Source of the DNA: an uncultured Prevotella sp.
GTDB taxonomy: Bacteria > Bacteroidota > Bacteroidia > Bacteroidales > Bacteroidaceae
NCBI GenBank assembly: GCA_934281565.1
Contig: CAKQXI010000093.1
Location: 1-9,433, forward strand
DNA: 9,433 bases
Reading direction: 5' to 3'
Within the stretch, counting starts at the first letter, position 1. Each line of letters opens with the position of its first letter. A program made the translations under genes and the position numbers. The notes under the pieces are model-generated. The model worked only from the letters and a program-made list of their open reading frames with translations, was not told where the DNA came from and did not search any database. Shown here in pieces: positions 1-6,107 of this stretch.

Positions 1-459
1 CTAAATTACTAAAAATCAGAGATATGCACAACTTTTTATTCATTTTTATTTGTGAAATTAATTCCGCCAACGGGTTTCATATATATAAATATATAATGTT
101 AATATTCAATAAGTTAAAATAATACAACACATATGTTAATAAGTAAAATATTTAATGCGTCTGCCCTGCTGAATCCTATTTATTGTATTGTTGTGTGATT
201 GGAAATAGCTATTTATAGTCAGTAAATACTTAGTTCATGGCACGAAATAAGTATTTTATGGCAAGCAATCATGTAGTTATGCTATTTCTTGATGTAAGAC
301 AGATAGGAAGAAAAGGATTGTATGATAATAAACTGTCTTTTTTATATAAGTTCATGGAAACGAAAATATCCCCAAAGTGGCATAGCATCTATAGAAACTG
401 TTTTAAGTCTTAATTTAACATTATTAAATATAAATATGTGAAAGTTTTGCTCATTTTCC
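1..459. other. Gene-poor A+T-rich intergenic stretch
   Basis: I see no convincing gene here. The stretch is A+T-rich and holds a perfect 12-base palindrome (AAATAGCTATTT, 203-214) and a 9-bp inverted repeat (AAATACTTA at 224-232 with TAAGTATTT at 248-256, loop of 15) that has no clear T-tract after it. One 58-codon open frame (237-413) is listed separately with low confidence. I found no clean TTTG-N19-TAnnTTTG promoter in this part. The end of the preceding gene is not in the window. Confidence 0.6.
237..413 (+). CDS. Possible small protein of 58 residues, unrecognised
   Basis: This is an open frame from ATG 237 to TAA 411-413, with an in-frame TAG at 231-233 just two codons upstream. The product would begin MARNKYFMASN and end in KCF-like basic and aromatic residues (YRNCFKS). 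It is basic and mostly hydrophilic, with no signal peptide, membrane segment or motif that I recognise. There is no recognisable promoter immediately upstream. In A+T-rich DNA an open frame of this length can arise by chance, so this is more likely noise than a gene. Confidence 0.15.
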   Translation: MARNKYFMASNHVVMLFLDVRQIGRKGLYDNKLSFLYKFMETKISPKWHSIYRNCFKS

Positions 460-490
460 TTTGAAGTAACACACTTATTGTGTATCTTTG
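460..490 (+). promoter_or_regulatory. Bacteroidota-type promoter for a short transcript
   Basis: TTTG at 460-463 and TATCTTTG at 483-490 are separated by 19 bases, which fits the Bacteroidota housekeeping promoter consensus (TTTG, about 19 bases, TAnnTTTG). Transcription would start near 496-498. No protein gene follows directly. A strong terminator comes about 45 bases further on, so the promoter seems to serve a short RNA. Confidence 0.65.
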
Positions 491-495
491 CGCTG

Positions 496-577
496 AGGTT
501 AATTGTTTATACATCATATGCAATACAAAAATAATTAATCTTAGAGAGAGGAACAAATGTTTCTCTCTCTCTTTTTT
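496..577 (+). ncRNA. Candidate small RNA of about 80 nt
   Basis: The unit is bounded by a consensus-quality promoter (460-490) and a strong intrinsic terminator (543-577), which would give an RNA of roughly 80 nt. The only open frame inside is a six-codon one, ATG 518 to TAA 536-538 (MQYKNN). It could be a leader peptide or mere chance. The gene downstream (860) has its own promoter (794-825), so this need not be an attenuator. I do not recognise the RNA as a known family; it is too short for 6S RNA. The start is inferred from promoter spacing. Confidence 0.45.
543..577 (+). terminator. Strong intrinsic terminator
   Basis: A 12-bp stem pairs AGAGAGAGGAAC (543-554) with GTTTCTCTCTCT (559-570), with one G-T wobble and an AAAT loop. 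It is followed by CTTTTTT (571-577). The T-run is only on the + strand side, so the terminator works for + strand transcription. Confidence 0.8.
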
Positions 578-793
578 GTATCGCTTCTGAATATCAACCT
601 TTATGCAATAACTTGCTCTTTGGAGGCATCGCGCCTCCAGCCGCATGGCAAACCTCTGCGGTGTTCCTCATAGTCTTAGGGCTTGCGCTCCACCGAAGAA
701 TGTTGCACTTCTATTTGGAAATCGCACATTAAAACAAATACTTGATTATAGAACAAAAAATGATAAGTGATGGAGCAGTTTTCTAACTAAATA
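578..793. other. Non-coding stretch between small-RNA terminator and next promoter
   Basis: Apart from the hairpin-rich patch at 612-700 I see nothing here that I can name. Reading frames on both strands are short and interrupted. One such frame on the - strand (MCDFQIEVQHSSVERKP then stop, starting near 730) crosses the GC-rich patch and is not gene-like. Confidence 0.5.
612..700. repeat. GC-richer, hairpin-rich patch, possible dispersed repeat
   Basis: Amid A+T-rich DNA this patch is visibly richer in G and C. It contains a perfect 7-bp hairpin (TGGAGGC 621-627 with GCCTCCA 633-639), a 5-bp hairpin (CCGCA 641-645 with TGCGG 657-661) and a competing 5-bp pairing (CGGTG 659-663 with CACCG 691-695). 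No T-tract follows, so it is not a terminator. Its base composition and nested inverted repeats resemble REP- or MITE-like elements. Only one copy is in this window, so repetition is inference. Confidence 0.3.
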
Positions 794-825
794 TTTGGAA
801 ATATTGCCGAGAAAGGTTATCTTTG
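794..825 (+). promoter_or_regulatory. Promoter of the membrane sensor-like gene
   Basis: TTTG at 794-797 and TATCTTTG at 818-825 are 20 bases apart, close to the Bacteroidota consensus. The start of transcription would fall near 831-833, giving an untranslated leader of about 28 bases before ATG 860. Confidence 0.65.
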
Positions 826-859
826 CGAAATATATGTTTCGATACAGTTAAGAGATGAT

Positions 860-3800
860 ATGAGATATAGACAATTTTTTCTTTGGATATTCATGGCAAT
901 AGCCTTGGGTTCGTGCAAGAAAGAACCTGCCGATACGATTAACTCGCAAAAGATGTATACCTACTGCCATAAACTTTCATCTGTTTCTGCTGATGAAAAG
1001 GGCTATTGGATAGGTGACGAGAATGGCGATATATTCTTTGTGAAAGGCATGAAGCGCCAATACTACAAAACTGGACTTGACAAAATCTATGATGTCATGC
1101 GCGATACTCATGATTCTACGATGCTCTGGATAGCTTCACGAAACAGTGGAATTCAGAAGTGGCATCTCCAAGGTGACAGTCTGCGACTCGGCAAAACATA
1201 CACCATGCGAAATAAAGGTTCGCATTATTCGCCTTACGATATTCAGATGGTTCATGGACACTTGTTTGCCGCTACATCACAAGGGTTGTTTGAAGTGCCA
1301 TTGACTGCTGACACAGTCCAAATGTTACGCCCGATATACCCTCTTAAGAATAAAAATTATCAACACGTTGCCCCTATTAATCATTTGGCAGTGATAGCCG
1401 ACAGATACATATATGCCAAGGTGAACAATGGGCTTTTACGCTATGATGTTGTCTTGAAAAAATTCAATGTCCTTAATCGTGGCATGGAATTTCGCAAGGT
1501 ATATGCGGATAAGAAAACGCTCTATATACTTGCCGACAACAAATTAATCTTATTAAATGCCGATGGTACTAAATTGAAGGAGTATCAACTTGATTTCAAG
1601 GTACTTAATTATAGTCGCTATGGCGAAACCAATGTGTTTTTGGCACCATCGTCTGTTTACCTTTCCAATGATATGGAGCATTTCAAGATGATAGACCTTT
1701 GGAATGATGTGAATGCTCAAGCATATAATACCATTTTACCCGATGACGGTAACAATTATTTCGTGGTGATAGCTGGAGTTAATGAGCGTCGTCTACCCCA
1801 TCATTTTGATGCTACGGGCAATGGAAACAGCCTACAAATGATAGCACAAGATGGTAATTCCATCTATATGGTGAACAAGTCGGGGCAAGTATATACTACA
1901 ACCAAAAACAGTAAGAATGCCAAAGAGGTGTTTCAACTGAAAAGAGATCAATTGCCTGTGGCTTTGTCCGTAATTAACAATACAATTTATTATATAACAG
2001 CCACAAACCAACTGTATAGTTTAAAGTTGTATGATTCTTTCCTTGCCAATCAAATCATGTCAAGACCTAAGATGTTGCTGGAGACAGGAACTCACGTAAC
2101 AGCCATGACGGCATTGCCATCGCAGAAGCGTGTACTTATTGGTATTCAAGACGAGTTGTTAAGTTTAGACATCGTTTCCAATCGAGTAGATACAGTGAAA
2201 GCAATGCATGGAAAGTATATCACTTCTTTCTATACAGTTCCCGAGACAAACGATACCTATATCAGTACGCTTAACGATGGATTGTTCTACTATTCGTCCG
2301 ATGGTATTCATAAAATTGAGTTTTTTGAAGATCAGACATTCATCAATGCGGTAGTCATAACAAAAGGCTATAATTCACAGATGTATCTTCTCAATAATCA
2401 TAAGATTATGAGTCGTTTGGGTGAGAGTGTAGATGCGCAGGGACATAAAAAGATGTTGCTTTCTGGTGATAGTTTGCTATTCACCTTGCCCGAGCAGGGA
2501 ATTCTGTCTTATTCCATTCATGGAGGACATATCCAAAAGCAGAAGTTGCTATATTCTGACATTAGCTTTGAGCCATCGGCTTGTATCTCGATAGCAGGAA
2601 AACTCTATCTGGGTTCAGACCTTGGAGTTATGATAGTTACACCAGATAAGGAAAATGCTGCGGAATGGATTCATTTCCACAATCACATCGTTAGTATATG
2701 GATGATCCTTATGGTTATCCTATTCATAGCTCTTATGCTTGTCACTTATTATATGAGCAGGAGAAGTAAGCATAGAGGCGAATCAAATCAGTTGCGACTG
2801 CAAGTGGAAGATCTTCAGAAGCGACTAAGCGGTTTGAATATGATGATAGATGACCTTTCGACAGCCGAAACGGAAAGAATAAAGGAAATAGAGAAGCTAT
2901 TGCAACAAGTTGATGTGAATACGCCACATTGGAAAGAGGTATATCAACAGTTGGCTCAATTGTCATCAGAAGTGGCACGCCTGAACCAAGATGTGGTACT
3001 TCAGATTGTCAAGGGACAGGAACAGCAGATTGACCGCATCAAGAAACTGAATTATTATGATAGTAAACAATTCATTGACGATTCGTTGAAAGCACAGGAG
3101 TCAGGTGAGGTTGATCGCATCATTGCACAGTTCTGTACCAATAAACGATGGCTGAATCGTGTAGCGGAACTCAATGCTAAAATGCAGTTCCTCAAGACTT
3201 CATTCCAAGATGCCTTGGTTATCTATGGTGTGAACGCAGAACTGATGACACATATCGCACACTGGAATGATTATGTTCACGAGAAGCCATTGGATGACTT
3301 GGAAAAGTATTTTGAACAAATCAATGTCCTCAATGACAGACTCTATTCAGAAGCATCCTTGGAATTGATAATAAACTATATTGACAAACGTGAAAGGTTC
3401 CTGAAGAAGCAGAGAACATACGCCCATATGGCAGAGATACTGTTGAAACAGTTGGATGAGCTTCGAGAAAAAGTATCAGAGATAGACAGGGCATCCTTGC
3501 TTCGTCAATTACATCCCATTGAGTTGCGCATACAACAGATAGGAGCGCTTCATCGTCTGCGCAAACTCATGCGTGCCTATGCCGAAGATGAAGATACAAG
3601 CAAAGAGAACGTGGAGCATATCTCTCAACTCATAGATACTTTCTTTGCCATCACTCAGCAAATCGACCCAGTGGTGGTTCATGATATATTGCATTTTACA
3701 TCGAGCTCAAGCCAACAGGTGAAAGTGCTCGTCATATTGTTAGCTGACAAGAAAGTGAAACGCAGTCTTATACCGGGGATGTTGGGCATCTATGGCAATC

Positions 3801-3925
3801 TTAATCCCGTGATCAGTCGACTTTATCATGGTAAGATAGGTGAAAATATAGAATTGTTACGCAACTATCACCAACAGTATCCAGAAAGCATAGTATATTA
3901 TTTGCTTCAACTGACAGAACCTTAA
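860..3925 (+). CDS. Large membrane-anchored propeller/coiled-coil protein, putative sensor or regulator
   Basis: The 1021-residue product starts with a lipoprotein-type signal (hydrophobic 6-18, lipobox LGSC with Cys19). Residues about 20-605 contain many loosely repeated beta-type segments with patterns such as YWIGDENGD, LWIASRNSG, LFAATSQGLF and LYLGSDLGV. These resemble the Reg_prop/beta-propeller sensor domains of Bacteroidota hybrid two-component systems. One clear membrane helix lies at about 610-632 and is followed by SRRSK, which places the rest in the cytoplasm. Residues about 640-740 look like a coiled coil. The rest is helical and ends in a conserved-looking stretch (954-1021). 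I see no histidine kinase H-box, ATPase, receiver or classical AraC/LuxR motif. The layout (exported sensor, one helix, cytoplasmic output) suggests signalling, as in SusR-like regulators. The specific function is unknown. ATG 860 is chosen because it puts the signal at the N-terminus. Confidence 0.9.
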   Translation: MRYRQFFLWIFMAIALGSCKKEPADTINSQKMYTYCHKLSSVSADEKGYWIGDENGDIFFVKGMKRQYYKTGLDKIYDVMRDTHDSTMLWIASRNSGIQKWHLQGDSLRLGKTYTMRNKGSHYSPYDIQMVHGHLFAATSQGLFEVPLTADTVQMLRPIYPLKNKNYQHVAPINHLAVIADRYIYAKVNNGLLRYDVVLKKFNVLNRGMEFRKVYADKKTLYILADNKLILLNADGTKLKEYQLDFKVLNYSRYGETNVFLAPSSVYLSNDMEHFKMIDLWNDVNAQAYNTILPDDGNNYFVVIAGVNERRLPHHFDATGNGNSLQMIAQDGNSIYMVNKSGQVYTTTKNSKNAKEVFQLKRDQLPVALSVINNTIYYITATNQLYSLKLYDSFLANQIMSRPKMLLETGTHVTAMTALPSQKRVLIGIQDELLSLDIVSNRVDTVKAMHGKYITSFYTVPETNDTYISTLNDGLFYYSSDGIHKIEFFEDQTFINAVVITKGYNSQMYLLNNHKIMSRLGESVDAQGHKKMLLSGDSLLFTLPEQGILSYSIHGGHIQKQKLLYSDISFEPSACISIAGKLYLGSDLGVMIVTPDKENAAEWIHFHNHIVSIWMILMVILFIALMLVTYYMSRRSKHRGESNQLRLQVEDLQKRLSGLNMMIDDLSTAETERIKEIEKLLQQVDVNTPHWKEVYQQLAQLSSEVARLNQDVVLQIVKGQEQQIDRIKKLNYYDSKQFIDDSLKAQESGEVDRIIAQFCTNKRWLNRVAELNAKMQFLKTSFQDALVIYGVNAELMTHIAHWNDYVHEKPLDDLEKYFEQINVLNDRLYSEASLELIINYIDKRERFLKKQRTYAHMAEILLKQLDELREKVSEIDRASLLRQLHPIELRIQQIGALHRLRKLMRAYAEDEDTSKENVEHISQLIDTFFAITQQIDPVVVHDILHFTSSSSQQVKVLVILLADKKVKRSLIPGMLGIYGNLNPVISRLYHGKIGENIELLRNYHQQYPESIVYYLLQLTEP

Positions 3926-3949
3926 GTTATTGATAATAAAAGAATTGTA

Positions 3950-4002
3950 AAAAGTTGCATTTGGTTTATTTGCAGAAATAACCAAATGCAACTTTTCTTT
4001 TT
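3950..4002 (+). terminator. Strong intrinsic terminator after the sensor-like gene
   Basis: A perfect 17-bp stem pairs 3950-3966 with 3980-3996 (AAAAGTTGC... with ...GCAACTTTT). It can be extended inward to a GCAG loop (3972-3975) if one T bulges. It is followed by CTTTTT (3997-4002). It separates the 860-3925 gene from the phosphatase unit. Confidence 0.85.
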
Positions 4003-4023
4003 GCTTGATTATATTTAATTTTG
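3993..4023 (+). promoter_or_regulatory. Promoter of the phosphatase-porin unit
   Basis: TAATTTTG at 4016-4023 matches the TAnnTTTG box. The expected upstream position, 19 bases away, holds TTTT (3993-3996) rather than TTTG, so the -33 element is imperfect and lies in the right arm of the preceding terminator. Transcription would start near 4029-4031, leaving a leader of about 55 bases that ends in an A-rich stretch (AACAAAAACA) before ATG 4086, with no Shine-Dalgarno site. I looked for an obvious PhoB box and did not see one. Confidence 0.55.
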
Positions 4024-4085
4024 CAGCCGGAAATAGATTTAGCTCCATTTTTACAATTTTAATTAAAACTTAATAAACAAAAACA

Positions 4086-4889
4086 ATGACAAAGAAAACT
4101 TTATTTGTAGCATTTGTGGCATTCTTTATGTCAGCATCTGCTTCTTTCGCACAGTCTACAACCAAGATTAAGGATGTTCGTACTAATCCTGATCTCTTTT
4201 TCCTTCAGGATGGTGAGCAGCCAAGTTCACTCGACCTTCTTCCTCCTCCACCAGAGATGGGTAGCCTGCAATGGTTCAATGATGAGTCTCGTTATTATTG
4301 GGGATTGAAGCAACGTAACACAGAGCGTGGTGACCAAGCTGCTGCTGATGCAAACGTTGAGGATGTAGCCCAGAACTTCTCAGAGGCTTTCGGTGTCTCT
4401 ATAACAAAGGAGGGCACTCCAAACATCTACAAGCTCGTTTATAAGATGCGTGAGGATGCTGGTGACTTAGCTACACGTAGTGCTAAAAAATATTACAACC
4501 GTATCCGTCCATTCAAGTATTATGGTGTTCCTACTTGCAACTCAAAACAAGAGGGTGAACTTTCTACAAATGGTTCTTATCCATCAGGACACACGACAAT
4601 AGGATGGGCAGAAGCACTTGTTCTTGCAGAGATTAATCCTGATCGTCAGAATGAGATATTGAAGCGTGGTTTTGAAATGGGACAAAGTCGTGTTATTTGT
4701 GGTTATCACTGGCAAAGCGATGTTGATGCAGCTCGTATCGTTGCCTCGGCTGTCGTTGCTCGTTTGCACGCTAATGAGGAATTCCAGAAATATTTAGCGG
4801 CTGCAAAGAAAGAGTTTGCCAAACTCGTGAAGGCTGGCAAAGTTCAGAAAAGCACTTTTGTTGCTACGCCTTGGGACGCTAAAAAGTAA
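4086..4889 (+). CDS. Class A non-specific acid phosphatase (PAP2 superfamily)
   Basis: This 267-residue secreted enzyme is expected to hydrolyse phosphate monoesters in the periplasm. It has a signal peptide (MTKKTLFVAF... cut after SFA, residue 22). All three PAP2 motifs are intact: K-x6-RP at 134-142, PSGH at 166-169 within the class A signature GSYPSGHT (163-170), and SR-x5-H-x3-D at 201-212. His208 is the expected nucleophile and His169 the acid/base. Length fits the PhoC/PhoN family (about 250 residues). It is the first of three co-directional genes with short gaps, followed by a phosphate-type porin and an Agp-like phosphatase, which supports a role in phosphate scavenging. Whether it corresponds to PhoC or PhoN cannot be said from sequence alone, so no symbol is given. 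Confidence 0.95.
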   Translation: MTKKTLFVAFVAFFMSASASFAQSTTKIKDVRTNPDLFFLQDGEQPSSLDLLPPPPEMGSLQWFNDESRYYWGLKQRNTERGDQAAADANVEDVAQNFSEAFGVSITKEGTPNIYKLVYKMREDAGDLATRSAKKYYNRIRPFKYYGVPTCNSKQEGELSTNGSYPSGHTTIGWAEALVLAEINPDRQNEILKRGFEMGQSRVICGYHWQSDVDAARIVASAVVARLHANEEFQKYLAAAKKEFAKLVKAGKVQKSTFVATPWDAKK

Positions 4890-4927
4890 TCAATTTCTTA
4901 TTTCTTAATTAATTAAATGTTACGATT

Positions 4928-6070
4928 ATGAAAAAAATCATAAGCGCAGTGGCTCTTTGTCTTTGTTGTGTAGCCGGCGCAAATGCTCAAGAAGATAAAT
5001 TAGTGGTTAAACCATCAGGCCGTATCCTGTTGGATGGTGCTGCAATGCATAGTTCTAATGATAAAGCAGATGAACAAACAGAAAGTGGCTTCAATGTACC
5101 TGACATTCGTGTCGGCATGAAAGCTACTTATGGCAAGTGGCAAGCCAAGGTTGATGTTGGTTATGCCCGTTCTTCTCTTTCTGTAAAGGATGTATTCTTG
5201 CAATATGACTTCGATAAAGAAAACTCAATCCGTGCTGGTTACTTCGTTCATCAGTTTGGTTATCAGAGTGCTACATCTTCCAGTTTCAAGGTTGCCATGG
5301 AGGAACCAGAAACTCACTCTGCTTTCGGTGTCGGAGCTCGTCAGTTGGGTGTGATGTTCCAGCATAGCGAGGATAAGTTTATGGGTACTTTCTCTCTCTA
5401 CTCCGACAACCAGAGTTTCAAGAAAACAGCTAACCAGACAGGTTATCAAGGATCTGGTGTCATGAGCCGTTTGATTTATCGTCCCCAGACCCAGCGTGGC
5501 AATCTCTTTCAAATTGGCGTGGGCTTGAACTATGAGCTTGCTTCCAAGAATCGTAGCAATATGAAATGGACTGCTTCTTATCCTACTCGTGTATCTTCTA
5601 TCACTGCCATTGGTACTGAACTTAAGGATGCCAAGAGTGATTTTAAGATTTCTCCAGAGATAATGATAGCTAAGGGACACGTAGGTCTTGAGACCCAGTA
5701 TATCCATATGAATGTAAAGCGCAGTGGTGATGCTCCTTCTTATTCTGCGTGGGGTGCTTATGGAAACCTCCGTTTCTTGCTCAACAGCGAGTATTCTTAT
5801 GTAAAGGGCGATGCTGGTATCGCTACTCCTGATCCTAAGTCTTGGGAGTTGGTTGCTGCTTACAACTATACAGACATGAACGATGGTGACATCCGTGGTG
5901 GCAAGCTCAGTGACTGGTCACTCACCATGAACTATTATATCAATAAGTATATGATTTGGCGTGTCAGCGGTCATTATGTAAATGCTGGTTCTAACAATAC
6001 GGAGCTTGCAGTAACAGCAGACAAGAACAAGTTCTCTGTTCTCGAGACTCGTTTGCAGATTAAGTTCTAA
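4928..6070 (+). CDS. OprP/OprO-type outer-membrane porin
   Basis: The 380-residue product has a signal peptide (MKKIISAVALCLCC..., cut around ANA-Q, residue 20) and then alternating beta-strand segments rich in Gly, Tyr and aromatic residues. It ends in LQIKF, a C-terminal Phe as in outer-membrane barrels. The N-terminal part (GFNVPDIRVGMKATYGKW, then DVFLQYDFD, IRAGYFVHQFGYQ) follows the pattern of the phosphate-selective porin O/P family: a strand with R-x-G, then a 'd-a-f-l-q-y' strand, then 'i-r-a-G-y'. It sits 38 bases after the acid phosphatase and 37 before an Agp-like phosphatase with no terminator in either gap, so the three are probably co-transcribed. Passage of phosphate or small phosphate esters is a reasonable inference from family and neighbours. 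The actual selectivity is not visible. Confidence 0.85.
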   Translation: MKKIISAVALCLCCVAGANAQEDKLVVKPSGRILLDGAAMHSSNDKADEQTESGFNVPDIRVGMKATYGKWQAKVDVGYARSSLSVKDVFLQYDFDKENSIRAGYFVHQFGYQSATSSSFKVAMEEPETHSAFGVGARQLGVMFQHSEDKFMGTFSLYSDNQSFKKTANQTGYQGSGVMSRLIYRPQTQRGNLFQIGVGLNYELASKNRSNMKWTASYPTRVSSITAIGTELKDAKSDFKISPEIMIAKGHVGLETQYIHMNVKRSGDAPSYSAWGAYGNLRFLLNSEYSYVKGDAGIATPDPKSWELVAAYNYTDMNDGDIRGGKLSDWSLTMNYYINKYMIWRVSGHYVNAGSNNTELAVTADKNKFSVLETRLQIKF

Positions 6071-6107
6071 AGATTAAGAGTAAAACCATTAATAAAAAAT
6101 ATAACTC

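Noticed and set aside
224..256. Terminator at the 9-bp inverted repeat AAATACTTA/TAAGTATTT
   Set aside because: The loop is 15 bases, the stem is A+T-rich, and no proper T-run follows.
410..646. Open frame of 78 residues on the - strand
   Set aside because: It runs across the small-RNA promoter and terminator and into the GC-rich hairpin patch, has no recognisable domain, and its composition looks like translated non-coding DNA.
860..3925. Hybrid two-component sensor kinase
   Set aside because: The propeller-like sensor and membrane helix fit, but there is no histidine kinase core, ATP-binding motif, receiver or AraC-type domain after the membrane helix.
5225..5707. Open frame of 160 residues on the - strand inside the porin gene
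   Set aside because: It lies entirely opposite the well-supported porin gene, has no signal or motif, and is best explained by the codon bias of the real gene.
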